Shown here one piece after another: positions 1-10,687 of a DNA stretch of 64,000 nucleotides. The position numbers and the translations under genes were made by a program. Each line of letters opens with the position of its first letter. Within the stretch, counting starts at the first letter, position 1. The notes under the pieces are model-generated. The model made no database searches. It saw nothing but the letters and a program-made list of their open reading frames with translations, and had not been told where the DNA came from. The DNA is from Marinilactibacillus piezotolerans (GTDB lineage Bacteria > Bacillota > Bacilli > Lactobacillales > Carnobacteriaceae_A), in NCBI RefSeq assembly GCF_900114235.1, contig NZ_FOSJ01000001.1, positions 104,323 through 168,322 of the forward strand, read 5' to 3'.

Positions 1-92
1 TCTGCTAGAGTAGATTTACCGTGATCTATATGTGCAATGATTGAAAAATTTCTTATTTGTTTTTGTCTCTTTCGAGCTTCATTTTTATCCAT
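1..92 (-). CDS. lepA: LepA (elongation factor 4), N-terminal fragment, runs off the window
   Basis: Only the first 30 codons are in the window. The protein begins [10 protein letters not shown] and reaches the GTPase P-loop AHIDHGKST, the form typical of LepA/EF4, a ribosome-associated GTPase that remodels stalled elongation complexes. A GAGGA ribosome-binding site lies just upstream of the ATG at 92. It follows dnaJ in the same direction across a strong terminator, so it is probably transcribed separately. The P-loop alone is shared with other translational GTPases; the N-terminal context and the dnaJ neighbourhood favour LepA. Confidence 0.85.
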   Translation of the reverse strand, partial: MDKNEARKRQKQIRNFSIIAHIDHGKSTLA

Positions 93-183
93 TATATTAA
101 ATCCTCATTCCTTCGTCTTCACAGGCGTTCTTACCTATTATACCAACGATTAGAACAGAGCACAATCAAATTAGCAGACATAT

Positions 184-216
184 AATAAGGAGATGGCCGA
201 CAGCCATCTCCTTATT
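184..216 (-). terminator. Terminator of the hrcA-grpE-dnaK-dnaJ operon
   Basis: A perfect 14-bp inverted repeat (184-197 with 203-216, 5-nt loop) begins 2 bases beyond the dnaJ stop codon. The T tract after it on the minus strand is short, but the stem is long and GC-rich in the middle. It separates dnaJ from lepA. Confidence 0.8.
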
Positions 217-218
217 TG

Positions 219-1370
219 TTACTTATGCTTATCTTTGAAGGCATCCTTTACCTTTGAAAAAAACGAACCTTCATCTTGTTCAATAATCTCATCATACTCA
301 CTAACTTTAGCAAATTTTCTTAGCTGTTCAGCTTGTTCTTGATTTATTTTTTTAGGAATCTCAACATTTACTGTGATATGCTGATCTCCGTTACCTGTTC
401 CACGTAAGCGTGGTGCTCCTTTTCCTTTTAAGCGGAAAGCAGTACCTGGCTGAGTACCTGAAGGTATCTTAAATTTAACTTTACCATGGACAGTGGGAAC
501 TTCAAGTTCATCTCCTAATGTTGCTTGAACCATATTGATTGGTAATTCGTAATAGATCTCCGTACCTCTTCTTTTGAATTGATCAGATGATGCTACTCTA
601 AAGACTACATAAAGGTCCCCGTAAGGTCCACCGTTTTTCCCAGCATCTCCCTGATTTTGAAGACGCATTTGGTTTCCATCTTCAACACCAGCTGGTACTG
701 TAACTTTTACAGAATGCTGTTCTTTAGTATGTCCAGTTCCATGACAAACTTCACATTTTTCTTTGATTTCCTGACCAGTTCCATGACAAGTTGGACAAGT
801 CTGTTGCGTCATCACACGACCAAATGGAGTATTTCTTTCTACGTTGATAGCTCCTGCACCACCACATTGAGAACATGTTTGAGGACTAGTACCAGGTTTT
901 GCGCCACTACCGCCACAGTTGTTACATTCTTCTTCTCTTCTATAACGAATCGTAGTTTCTTTCCCAAAAATAGCTTCTTCAAATTTAAGATCTAAAACAT
1001 ATTGAAGATCTTCTCCTTGCATGGGAGCATTAGGATTTCTGGGTCTTCTTCCGCCACCACCAAAGAATTGTTCAAATATATCTTCAAATCCACCGCCGCC
1101 GAAGCCGCCAGCTCCACCAAATCCGCCACCAGCTCCAAAATTTGGATCAGTAGAAGCATGTCCGTATTGATCATAAGCAGCTCGTTTTTGTTCATCACTT
1201 AATACTTCATAAGCTTCAGTGATTTTTTTGAACATTTCATCAGCATTTGATTCTTCACTAATATCTGGATGATACTTTTTTGATAATTTTCTATATGCTT
1301 TTTTTATTTCATCTTTTGAGGCATCTTTTGATACCCCTAAAAGATCATAATAATCTTCTTTTGCCGGCAT
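219..1370 (-). CDS. dnaJ: Chaperone protein DnaJ (Hsp40)
   Basis: A 383-residue type I J-protein that delivers unfolded clients to DnaK and stimulates its ATPase in the cytoplasm. It has the N-terminal J domain with the HPD tripeptide near residue 35, a Gly/Phe-rich linker (about 75-110), and four zinc-binding CxxCxGxG repeats ([32 protein letters not shown]). The C-terminal substrate-binding domains follow. The ATG is preceded by GGAGG at normal spacing. It is the last gene of the heat-shock operon, 175 bp downstream of dnaK and behind an intergenic terminator-like hairpin, so it may be expressed at a lower level than dnaK. Confidence 0.97.
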   Translation of the reverse strand: MPAKEDYYDLLGVSKDASKDEIKKAYRKLSKKYHPDISEESNADEMFKKITEAYEVLSDEQKRAAYDQYGHASTDPNFGAGGGFGGAGGFGGGGFEDIFEQFFGGGGRRPRNPNAPMQGEDLQYVLDLKFEEAIFGKETTIRYRREEECNNCGGSGAKPGTSPQTCSQCGGAGAINVERNTPFGRVMTQQTCPTCHGTGQEIKEKCEVCHGTGHTKEQHSVKVTVPAGVEDGNQMRLQNQGDAGKNGGPYGDLYVVFRVASSDQFKRRGTEIYYELPINMVQATLGDELEVPTVHGKVKFKIPSGTQPGTAFRLKGKGAPRLRGTGNGDQHITVNVEIPKKINQEQAEQLRKFAKVSEYDEIIEQDEGSFFSKVKDAFKDKHK

Positions 1371-1435
1371 TTTATTCCTCCATACTCTAAAGAGTTGCTA
1401 GATGTATTCTATATATGACTATACTATACTTAGAA

Positions 1436-1470
1436 TAAAAAGCCAAAAGCACTAAGCTTTGGCTTTTTAT
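1436..1470 (-). terminator. Intercistronic terminator-like hairpin between dnaK and dnaJ
   Basis: The stem pairs AAAAGCCAAA.GC with GCTTTGGCTTTT and is followed on the minus strand by TTTTTATT. It can end part of the dnaK transcript before dnaJ, giving partial read-through. Confidence 0.7.
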
Positions 1471-1493
1471 TTGAACTATTCGTCTGCTTAGTC

Positions 1494-1527
1494 AACTTAC
1501 TACTACCTCTATTTTAGGTAGTAAGTT
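1494..1527 (-). other. Second intercistronic hairpin directly after dnaK
   Basis: AACTTAC(TAC)TACCT pairs with AGGTAGTAAGTT, giving 12 bp with a 3-nt bulge and a 6-7-nt loop. It begins about 20 bp past the dnaK stop and lacks a T tract. It lies just upstream, in transcript order, of the terminator at 1436-1470, so it looks like an mRNA 3'-end stabilising or processing structure. That role is inference. Confidence 0.5.
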
Positions 1528-1545
1528 ATTTCCCTTTAAAGAAAT

Positions 1546-3399
<1,854 letters not shown>

Positions 3400-3441
3400 T
3401 CATAAATTTTTTGTTTTAATTTTTGAATCTGATTTTAGAAT

Positions 3442-4005
3442 TTACTGATAGACAGCGACTTTTGCTGCACGTAATACACGATCATGCAGTTTATAACCTT
3501 TTTCGAAAACCTGTGCGACTGTTCCACTGTCCTCTTCACTATCCGCCGGCACTTGTGTATATGCTTCATGATAATTTGGATCAAAAGGTTTGCCCTCAGC
3601 ATCAATAACTTCAATTCCTTCTGACTTAAGAGCTTGGTCAATACTTTCAATTACCATTTCAATACCCTTTTTAAGGTTTTTACCAGCTTCATCTTCTACT
3701 TGAATTGTAAGTGCTCGTTCCATATTATCAAGAGCGGGTAATAAGTTTTTAGCAAGATCTTGAGAACGATATCTAGTTGCCAGTTCTCTGTCTCGCTGAT
3801 TCCTTTTTTGAATATTTGCCAGTTCAGCTTGTAATCTTAAATAACGATCTTCTGTTTCGCTTAACTGCTGTTTAGTCTGTTCAAGTTCTGCTTGAATCGG
3901 ATCTTCTTCATTAACCTCAGCTTGTTCTGCTGTTTCTTCTTCAAGGATTTGATCTTCCAGTTCTTCATTAGAACGACTATTCATTTCTTCATTCTTTTCC
4001 TTCAT
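3442..4005 (-). CDS. grpE: Nucleotide exchange factor GrpE
   Basis: A 187-residue cytoplasmic protein that releases ADP from DnaK. The first 60 residues are very Glu-rich, then a long coiled-coil helix (about 45-110) leads to the C-terminal beta-wing that contacts DnaK. The family pattern is visible in the final third, with LLPALDNMERAL and the closing VLRAAKVAVYQ. The ATG at 4005 has a GAGGG ribosome-binding site. It lies 23 bp after hrcA and 60 bp before dnaK in the operon. Confidence 0.96.
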   Translation of the reverse strand: MKEKNEEMNSRSNEELEDQILEEETAEQAEVNEEDPIQAELEQTKQQLSETEDRYLRLQAELANIQKRNQRDRELATRYRSQDLAKNLLPALDNMERALTIQVEDEAGKNLKKGIEMVIESIDQALKSEGIEVIDAEGKPFDPNYHEAYTQVPADSEEDSGTVAQVFEKGYKLHDRVLRAAKVAVYQ

Positions 4006-4028
4006 TATTGTCCCTCACTTTTAAATCT

Positions 4029-5057
4029 CTATTCTAAATAAAACTTGAGTAAAGTATCTGCTAGTTGCTTCCTGAAAACTTCCAATACTCCAAATGTCTG
4101 ATCATATGGCATACTTGTTGGTCCTAATACCGCTATGATTCCATCACCATGACCATCTACTTTATAGGTAGCTGTGACTAAACTGAAATCATCAAATAAC
4201 TCATGATTCAATTCTGTTCCGATCTTCACTTCAAAATCTTGTGTTGCTTTACTTAATATTCTATTCAAATCTAACTCATTATCTAATAATTCATATAATG
4301 ACTTCAATTTCTTCCTATCCATATGATCAGTGAAATCAAGCAAGTTTGTCTTACCAGATATATGCAATCGATCTTCTTTAGGCTGTCCAAAGACTTCTTC
4401 GATTGTTATTAACATATCTTTTGCTGATGAAGCATACTTTTCTACTAATAACGGTATATCGTTTTGAAGCTTAAAGTAGACTTCATACAAAGAATATCCA
4501 ACTAAATGTTGATTGAATATATTTGTTACTTTTTCAATATCTGATTCATTCACTTGCTTTGAAATGCGAAAAACAGTATTTTCTATCGCACCAGTATCAG
4601 TTTGAATGATAGCCATAACTTGATGATTATTCAGTAAAACTAACCTAAAGCCGGTTAACTTACTTGTTTTTCCTTGAGGCCCTAAGACAAAAGCAGTATA
4701 ACTTGTCAATTGTGACAATAACTGAGCAGACTGATGAAATAAGTCATCCATCTGACGAACATGATTACCGAATGCTTTGTTGATCATAACAATCTGATCC
4801 TTTTCAACTTGTTTAGGTTGAATAAGATGATCTATATAAAAACGATACCCTTTTAAGGATGGAATTCTTCCTGAAGAAGAATGTGTTTTTTCTATAAATC
4901 CCATTTTTTCAAGAGAACTCATTTCGTTTCTGATTGTTGCAGAGCTAGCTTCGATATTTGTTTCGTCTACTAACTTTTTGGATCCTACTGGCAGACTCGT
5001 TGAAGTGAAAAGCCTAATGATAGTCTCCAGAATGATCAATTGTCTCTCTGTCAACAT
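4029..5057 (-). CDS. hrcA: Heat-inducible transcription repressor HrcA
   Basis: A 342-residue repressor that binds CIRCE operators and is kept active by GroEL, so it loses activity under heat shock. The N-terminal winged helix (MLTERQLIILETIIRLF, then PVGSKKLV and SSATIRNEMSSLE) is followed by the GAF-like dimerisation domain. An in-frame ATG at 5090 is available, but no ribosome-binding site precedes it. The ATG at 5057 gives the family-typical MLTERQ start and sits 9 nt after AGGGAG, so it was chosen. A perfect CIRCE lies about 90 bp upstream, so the repressor controls its own operon. Confidence 0.95.
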   Translation of the reverse strand: MLTERQLIILETIIRLFTSTSLPVGSKKLVDETNIEASSATIRNEMSSLEKMGFIEKTHSSSGRIPSLKGYRFYIDHLIQPKQVEKDQIVMINKAFGNHVRQMDDLFHQSAQLLSQLTSYTAFVLGPQGKTSKLTGFRLVLLNNHQVMAIIQTDTGAIENTVFRISKQVNESDIEKVTNIFNQHLVGYSLYEVYFKLQNDIPLLVEKYASSAKDMLITIEEVFGQPKEDRLHISGKTNLLDFTDHMDRKKLKSLYELLDNELDLNRILSKATQDFEVKIGTELNHELFDDFSLVTATYKVDGHGDGIIAVLGPTSMPYDQTFGVLEVFRKQLADTLLKFYLE

Positions 5058-5143
5058 GTGCATCATCTCCCTAAGCACGGTTAGAGACATCTTAATTTTT
5101 TAGTTGTTCGAGAATCATATAACAATATACTATTCTCATTAAA

Positions 5144-5170
5144 TTAGCACTCGACTTATCCGAGTGCTAA
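5144..5170 (-). promoter_or_regulatory. CIRCE operator (HrcA binding site)
   Basis: A perfect match to the CIRCE consensus: TTAGCACTC (5144-5152), a 9-nt spacer, then GAGTGCTAA (5162-5170). It lies immediately downstream of the -10 of the hrcA promoter, so bound HrcA would block the transcription start. Confidence 0.97.
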
Positions 5171-5179
5171 CACATTTAT

Positions 5180-5208
5180 AATTTAACAAAAGAGCATCAA
5201 CTTGTCAA
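5180..5208 (-). promoter_or_regulatory. Sigma-A promoter of the heat-shock operon
   Basis: On the minus strand, TTGACA (5203-5208), a 17-nt spacer and TAAATT (5180-5185) with a TGn extended -10. The -35 ends exactly where the ribF stop codon begins (5209), so no space is wasted between ribF and this promoter. The start point would fall at the CIRCE. Confidence 0.85.
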
Positions 5209-6168
5209 CTATAAAATTTGATTTGTTTTGACCTTTGCCAAAACTTCTCTAGAATCTATTTCATCTTGTTGTAATTGCTTGATTAGAGACTCTATAGAGT
5301 CGTATCTAATTTCATCTCTAAGATACTTAACCCATTTTATTCGGACATTTTCCCCATAAATTTCTTTTTTAAAGTCAAACAAATGAACTTCAACAGAAAG
5401 ATTTTTTCTATATCCGAATGTGGGATTATATCCAATGGAAGCCATCCCATCATACCAGACATTATTTACGAACAGCTTGACTGCATATACCCCAATTTTG
5501 GGCATAAACACATCTGGATCTGACAATATATTGGCGGTCGGATAGCCTAGTGTTCTACCTCTTGCATCACCATGTATGACAAATCCGCTTGTTTCATATA
5601 AATATCCGAGCAGATCGTTTGCTTTCATTAACTTTCCATCAAGGATAGCTTGTCTAATTCGTGAAGAACTGATTTTTTGATTAGAATCATCTTGTTTTTC
5701 TATTTTGAAAATATCAAATCTATTTTTAGCATACTGATCAAGATTATCCATATTAGCGATATCTGCTTTACCATAAGTATAATCAAATCCAGCAACGACT
5801 GCTTTGGCATGCCAACCTACGATATACTGATCTACAAATTCTTGAGGTGGCAATGAACCGAAACTAGATGTGAAATCTACTTCATACAAAATATCTACTC
5901 CCAGTTCTGCAATCAGTTTCTCTTTTCTTTCCATTGTTGTCAGATAAGAATGATATTCAGGATCAAATTTCTTATATACAAAAGCTGGATGTCTATTGAA
6001 AGTCATCAATGCTGATTTTATACCTCTTTCATTTGCAATTTGCACTCCTGTTTCAATAACTTTCTGATGTCCTTTATGAATTCCATCAAAAAATCCGAGA
6101 ATCAAGACAATATCTTCCTGAATAATTTCTGATGGATCATATGGATGATGAATTTTAATAATGTTCAC
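5209..6168 (-). CDS. ribF: Bifunctional riboflavin kinase / FAD synthetase RibF
   Basis: A 319-residue enzyme that makes FMN from riboflavin and then FAD. The N-terminal nucleotidyltransferase domain carries GFFDGIHKGHQ, a match to the family GxFDGxHxGH motif. The C-terminal riboflavin-kinase domain has GDARGRTLGYPTANI. The start is GTG, 4 nt after AGGTGA and 8 bp past the truB stop; no ATG fits the frame better. It is the last gene of the rimP-nusA-infB operon. FAD/FMN supply is relevant to the several flavoproteins elsewhere in the window. Confidence 0.96.
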   Translation of the reverse strand: MNIIKIHHPYDPSEIIQEDIVLILGFFDGIHKGHQKVIETGVQIANERGIKSALMTFNRHPAFVYKKFDPEYHSYLTTMERKEKLIAELGVDILYEVDFTSSFGSLPPQEFVDQYIVGWHAKAVVAGFDYTYGKADIANMDNLDQYAKNRFDIFKIEKQDDSNQKISSSRIRQAILDGKLMKANDLLGYLYETSGFVIHGDARGRTLGYPTANILSDPDVFMPKIGVYAVKLFVNNVWYDGMASIGYNPTFGYRKNLSVEVHLFDFKKEIYGENVRIKWVKYLRDEIRYDSIESLIKQLQQDEIDSREVLAKVKTNQIL

Positions 6169-6176
6169 ATTGTCAC

Positions 6177-7094
6177 CTACAATTCTGTTCTTAATACTTT
6201 AATTGGTTTTAATAAGTCTAATTTATTTGGATGATCCGAATAAATCGCAACAGCTTTTTGTTTTAGATAAAACACTACCGGCATTTTGATATTTTCTGGA
6301 ACTTGATTTTTAGGAATCAAAGATCCATTTTTTACTTTAGACCACTCTTCTTCATTCAGATGATACGATGAAAAAGAAGTTAAAACAGATTCTAAAGGAT
6401 TAATTATTTTTTCTAGTTCCGAATCGTCCATGGCTTGCTTAACTTGCGCTAAAGTGAAAGAATCAACTGCATGGTATCCGCCACTTTCTGTTCTCATCAA
6501 TTTAGACATATGTGACGGATACCCTAAATATTCTCCTGTATCAACTGCCAATGTCCTTACGTATGTCCCTTTACTGCAACTTACTTTGAATGCAAAAGAA
6601 GCAGTACTTTCTTCACTATTGTAGGAAATATTAGATATTCGCTCGTAGTTATAGATGTTGACTGACCTTGATGGTCTATCAACTGTTTCTCCAGCTCTTG
6701 CATATTCATATAACCTTCTACCATTTACTTTTACAGCAGAATACATTGGAGGGGTTTGAATAATTTCACCAATGAAAGAATCCATCGCTTTATCAATATC
6801 CTCTAATTTCAATTGGTCGTCAACTGTTTTACTTAGAACGGTTTCTCCTGAACCGTCCTCAGTTGTTGTGGAATACCCAAGGGTAATTTCACCCTCGTAT
6901 GTCTTCTTAGAGTTCACCATATATTCCAAAACTTTTGTTGCTTTTCCTATCGCAATTGGTAATACACCTTCTACGTCAGGATCTAACGTTCCTGAATGTC
7001 CAATCTTTTTAGTTTTTAAAATTTTCCTCATTTTAAAAACACAATCATGACTAGTCATCCCTTTTTCTTTCCACAAAGGTATGATTCCTTCCAA
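6177..7094 (-). CDS. truB: tRNA pseudouridine(55) synthase TruB
   Basis: A 305-residue enzyme that forms pseudouridine 55 in the T-loop of tRNAs. The catalytic motif HSGTLDPDVEG gives the active Asp at residue 38, and the KTYEGEITLG segment follows. The start is TTG at 7094, 5 nt behind GGAGGGG, and there is no usable upstream ATG. It sits between rbfA and ribF, the common Firmicute order. A 147-bp gap with a hairpin separates it from rbfA. Confidence 0.96.
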   Translation of the reverse strand: MEGIIPLWKEKGMTSHDCVFKMRKILKTKKIGHSGTLDPDVEGVLPIAIGKATKVLEYMVNSKKTYEGEITLGYSTTTEDGSGETVLSKTVDDQLKLEDIDKAMDSFIGEIIQTPPMYSAVKVNGRRLYEYARAGETVDRPSRSVNIYNYERISNISYNSEESTASFAFKVSCSKGTYVRTLAVDTGEYLGYPSHMSKLMRTESGGYHAVDSFTLAQVKQAMDDSELEKIINPLESVLTSFSSYHLNEEEWSKVKNGSLIPKNQVPENIKMPVVFYLKQKAVAIYSDHPNKLDLLKPIKVLRTEL

Positions 7095-7154
7095 ACGAAC
7101 CCCTCCACTACTTGTTAATTACGTATACCTTATTCAGATATGTAAATTGACCAT

Positions 7155-7206
7155 ACATGGAAAAAGAGAACCCATGTCAATAAAGACAACTGATTCTCTT
7201 TCCATT
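7155..7206 (-). terminator. Hairpin with alternative pairings between rbfA and truB
   Basis: ATGGAAAAAGAGAA (7157-7170) can pair with TTCTCTTTCCAT (7195-7206). Alternatively ACATGG (7155-7160) can pair with CCATGT (7172-7177). On the minus strand the hairpin ends in TTCTCTTTTTCC, a weak U-rich tail. It could attenuate transcription into truB-ribF, but this is unproven. Confidence 0.4.
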
Positions 7207-7241
7207 TAGATCAATTAATAATAAAAATGAATATCACTTAT

Positions 7242-7592
7242 TTAATCATTATTTTTTAACTGATTCAATAATTCATCAATGTGATTTCCATATGCTACAG
7301 ATTCGTCTCTAGCGAAAAATAATTCAGGCGTTTTATGAATAGATAAACGACTTCCCAATTCTTTTCTGATCAATCCTTTAGCTTTAACCAAGCCTTCTTG
7401 AGTTTCAGAAACAGTTTTTTCATCTTCACTTAGAGTACTGTAATATACTGTAGCTTGCTGTAGATCTCCAGTAACTTCCACATCAGTAATTGTAATCCCT
7501 TGAACTCTTGGATCTCTTACTCTTTTTTGCAAGATATCATTAACTTCTCTTTGGATTTCCTGGGAGACTCGACCAACTCTATAATTTGGCAT
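7242..7592 (-). CDS. rbfA: 30S ribosome-binding factor RbfA
   Basis: A 116-residue KH-fold maturation factor that binds the 30S subunit and helps process 16S rRNA, and is important in cold. The family N-terminus RVGRVSQEIQREV and the DPRVQGITIT strand are clear. The ATG is preceded by AGGTGAG. It follows infB by 78 bp. Confidence 0.95.
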   Translation of the reverse strand: MPNYRVGRVSQEIQREVNDILQKRVRDPRVQGITITDVEVTGDLQQATVYYSTLSEDEKTVSETQEGLVKAKGLIRKELGSRLSIHKTPELFFARDESVAYGNHIDELLNQLKNND

Positions 7593-7670
7593 ATTTGCTC
7601 ACCTGTCCTTTGATCTGTTTTAAACAATGTATTCATAAATAATTTATGAATACATTTAATAATAATAGGA

Positions 7671-10016
7671 TTATCTCTCGATTTCAACCATTTCAAATGC
7701 TTCGATAACATCATCAACTTTGATATCATTATAACCTTCTATTGTTATTCCACATTCAAAACCAGTTCTGACTTCTTTTGCATCATCTTTAAATCGTTTT
7801 AAGCTAGATAATTCGCCTTCATACTGAACAATTCCATTACGAACTAAACGAATTGAGCTGTTACGTTTGATTACACCATCGCTTACGAAACAACCAGCAA
7901 TCGTTCCTACCTTAGAAACACTATAGGTTTCTCTAACAGTTGCTTGTCCAGTAACTTGTTCTTCAAATTCCGGATCCAGCATACCTGTCATAGCTGATTC
8001 GATTTCATCAATCGCATTGTAGATTACTCTGTGAGTTCTAATATCTACTTCTTCACGGTTAGCACTTTCGCTTGCCTGAACTGTTGGGCGAACGTTAAAG
8101 CCAATGATAATCGCAGAACTTGCAGAAGCAAGGGTAACATCACTTTCATTAATTGCTCCAACTCCAGTATGAATAATATTGACTTTCACACCTTCAACTT
8201 CAATTTTCTGAAGACTTGAAGCTAACGCTTCAACGGATCCTTGCACATCTGCTTTAATGATAACATTTACTGCTTTGATCTCGCCTTCTTCAAGACTTTC
8301 AAACAGATTCTCAAGAGTTACTTTATTTGTTGTAGAACGTTTTGCTTCGTTAGCCGCAGTAGCTCTTGACTCTCCAACTTGTCTAGCTGTTTTCTCATCT
8401 TCAAAGACCACAAAACGATCACCAGCTTGTGGAGCAATATTTAACCCTGTAATTTCAACCGGTGTAGATGGTGAAGCATGTTTCACTCTACGTCCTTTAT
8501 CATTTGTCATTGTGCGGACACGCCCAAAAGCGTTTCCTACAACAATCGGATCACCTTGAGATAGTGTTCCCTCTTGGACTAGCAGAGTCGCAATAGGGCC
8601 TTTAGCTTTATCTAATCTTGCTTCAATGACAGAACCAAGTGCCGGGCGCTTAGGATCAGCTTTGAGTTCTTCGATTTCTGCTACTAATAAAACCATATCT
8701 AATAGTTCTTCTAGGTTTTTATTGAATAAGGCAGAAATCTGTACGAATATAGTATCTCCACCCCAATCTTCAGGAATCAATTCATATTCTGTCAATTCTT
8801 GCATTACTCGGTCAGGATTAGCACCTGGCTTATCTATTTTATTAACTGCTACAATAATTGGAACTTCAGCAGCTTTTGCGTGGTTTATTGCTTCAACTGT
8901 TTGCGGCATAACGCCATCATCTGCTGCTACAACAATTATAGCAATATCTGTAATGTCAGCTCCACGAGCACGCATTGTGGTAAATGCAGCATGTCCAGGT
9001 GTATCCAAGAAAGTTATCAATTTACCTTTTTCTTCAACTTGATAAGCTCCAATATGCTGGGTAATTCCTCCAGCTTCACCTTCCGTTACGTTAGTATGAC
9101 GTAACGTATCCAATAAAGTTGTTTTACCGTGGTCAACATGTCCCATAATTGTAACTGTGGCAGGTCGAGTTACTAAATTTTCTTCAACAACTTCCTGATT
9201 GAAAAAGGTATCAAAATCAGTTAAGTCTACTTGTACTTTTTCTTCTGTTTCAATTCCATAGTCAGCCGCAAGTAATTCAATCGTATCTTTATCTAATGAC
9301 TGATTCTGAGTAGCAACGACACCCATCAAGAAAAGTTTTTTAACGATTTCAGCAGGTTCGCGATGAATTTTCTTAGCGATCTCAGCTACTGTATTACCAT
9401 CAGTATACTCTAATACTTTTGGCAATTCTCTTACTTTGCGTGGAGTTGGAGTAGCTTGAGACTGCTGCTGATTCTTTTTGCCTTTGCGCTTTCTACCAGC
9501 TGGTCCACCATTTATTCCACGATGTTGACGAGAACTTCTTCTTTTTTTAGATTGTTGAAATTGCTGTTTTTGTTGTTCATCTGTTGTTCTTTTTTGAACA
9601 GTTGGTTCTTGAGTTGTTTTTTGAGTGTTTTTGCTTTGAGTATTATTCGGTTTTTTTGTTGCTCGATTTTGTGTTTGTATGTTATTTTGTCCTTTACTAT
9701 TTTGTGATTTATCAGCACCAGCACGATTTTCTTTTTGAGTATTCGACTGGTTTCTGACAGAGTTATTCGATTTTTTTGAATTATTGTTCGTTTGAGTATT
9801 TTTATTTGGTGCTTTAGTTTTATTTCCAGCTGGTTGACTAGTTGTAGCAGAAGCGGGTTTAACAGCTAAAGCTTTATTCAGTTTTTCAACATCACTGTCA
9901 TTCATCGTAGACATATGACTCTTATAATCGATACCTATTTCTTTAGCCTTTTCGATTATTTTCTTACTTTCGACATTTTTTTCTTTTGCAAATTCATAGA
10001 CGCGTTTTTTGCCCAT
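7671..10016 (-). CDS. infB: Translation initiation factor IF-2
   Basis: A 781-residue GTPase that brings fMet-tRNA to the 30S subunit and promotes subunit joining. A short IF2_N domain (residues 1-50) is followed by a low-complexity Asn/Gln/Lys/Thr-rich linker (about 50-190) and a second IF2_N domain (about 205-255). The G domain follows, with [14 protein letters not shown] and NKID, then the EF-Tu-like domains II-IV. The start is ATG with AAGGTGAT. The linker is poorly conserved in this family and here is unusually rich in poly-N/Q words. Confidence 0.97.
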   Translation of the reverse strand: MGKKRVYEFAKEKNVESKKIIEKAKEIGIDYKSHMSTMNDSDVEKLNKALAVKPASATTSQPAGNKTKAPNKNTQTNNNSKKSNNSVRNQSNTQKENRAGADKSQNSKGQNNIQTQNRATKKPNNTQSKNTQKTTQEPTVQKRTTDEQQKQQFQQSKKRRSSRQHRGINGGPAGRKRKGKKNQQQSQATPTPRKVRELPKVLEYTDGNTVAEIAKKIHREPAEIVKKLFLMGVVATQNQSLDKDTIELLAADYGIETEEKVQVDLTDFDTFFNQEVVEENLVTRPATVTIMGHVDHGKTTLLDTLRHTNVTEGEAGGITQHIGAYQVEEKGKLITFLDTPGHAAFTTMRARGADITDIAIIVVAADDGVMPQTVEAINHAKAAEVPIIVAVNKIDKPGANPDRVMQELTEYELIPEDWGGDTIFVQISALFNKNLEELLDMVLLVAEIEELKADPKRPALGSVIEARLDKAKGPIATLLVQEGTLSQGDPIVVGNAFGRVRTMTNDKGRRVKHASPSTPVEITGLNIAPQAGDRFVVFEDEKTARQVGESRATAANEAKRSTTNKVTLENLFESLEEGEIKAVNVIIKADVQGSVEALASSLQKIEVEGVKVNIIHTGVGAINESDVTLASASSAIIIGFNVRPTVQASESANREEVDIRTHRVIYNAIDEIESAMTGMLDPEFEEQVTGQATVRETYSVSKVGTIAGCFVSDGVIKRNSSIRLVRNGIVQYEGELSSLKRFKDDAKEVRTGFECGITIEGYNDIKVDDVIEAFEMVEIER

Positions 10017-10037
10017 GCAATCACCTTCCTATTCCTA

Positions 10038-10337
10038 TTATTGCAATTTTTGAAGGGACTGTGCAAATCCTCCGTCTGTAATTGCAACCACTGTTCGTAT
10101 TTTCCCGATAGCTTTCGATAAATCTCCACGACTAAAGTCAGTCAGCACTGGGATACGATAGTGTTCACATTTATTCAAAAATTGCTTTACTGTATTTTCA
10201 CTTGCATCAGAAGCTAGTACAACAACTTTAGCTTCATGACTTCTGACAGCATTGAGTACTAATGCTTCTCCTGAAATTAAATTGCCTGAACGTTGAGCAA
10301 GACCAAGTAAATTTAAACTTTTTTGCTTATTATCCAT
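10038..10337 (-). CDS. ylxQ: YlxQ, L7Ae-family RNA-binding protein
   Basis: A 99-residue ribosomal L7Ae/L30e/Gadd45-fold protein expected to bind K-turn RNA. The L7Ae-like core LLGLAQRSGNLISGE and the segment VVLASDASENT are visible. It is universally linked to nusA and infB in Firmicutes but is not essential in Bacillus. The ATG overlaps the end of rnpM by 8 nt and has only a weak GGAA ahead of it, so translation is probably coupled to rnpM. Confidence 0.9.
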   Translation of the reverse strand: MDNKQKSLNLLGLAQRSGNLISGEALVLNAVRSHEAKVVVLASDASENTVKQFLNKCEHYRIPVLTDFSRGDLSKAIGKIRTVVAITDGGFAQSLQKLQ

Positions 10338-10623
10338 TTTTCAATTCCGATCTTGCTTTTTGATACTCTACATAAGAGAGTAATTCTTCATAAAAAGCTG
10401 CATCTATTTTCGTGTTCAGCGCTTGATCAAGAGAGTTTTTATTTTGAGCTTGCTTTACTAGGATTGGATCAAGAGAAATATAAGCCCCTCGTCCATTTTT
10501 TTTCCCAGTGGGATCAATTGAAACATTTCCTTCTTTATCTCTGACCAATCGTACCATCTCTTTTTTTGGCTTCATTTCGTTAGAAGCCACACATTTTCTC
10601 ATTGGAACTTTACGTTGCCGCAT
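10330..10623 (-). CDS. rnpM: RNase P modulator RnpM (YlxR, DUF448)
   Basis: A 97-residue small RNA-binding protein. Its Bacillus orthologue YlxR/RnpM was reported to bind and modulate RNase P. Visible family marks are the start MRQRKVPMRKC and the motif GRGAYI. Two ATGs and an upstream TTG are in frame; the ATG at 10623 was chosen because AAGGTGG lies 7 nt ahead and the resulting start matches the family. It sits between nusA and ylxQ, as in all relatives. Confidence 0.92.
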   Translation of the reverse strand: MRQRKVPMRKCVASNEMKPKKEMVRLVRDKEGNVSIDPTGKKNGRGAYISLDPILVKQAQNKNSLDQALNTKIDAAFYEELLSYVEYQKARSELKNG

Positions 10624-10687
10624 ACTCATCCCACCTTTAACAAAACTTAACAAACTACTTTAGACTACATCTGTCAGACAGTTTGAA

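Noticed and set aside
657..995. 112-codon plus-strand frame opposite dnaJ
   Set aside because: It is the mirror of the dnaJ zinc-finger region; it is rich in Ser/Thr/Phe as expected of an antisense shadow and has no ribosome-binding site.
8626..9042. 138-codon plus-strand frame opposite the infB GTPase domain
   Set aside because: It mirrors the conserved G domain and has no independent signals.
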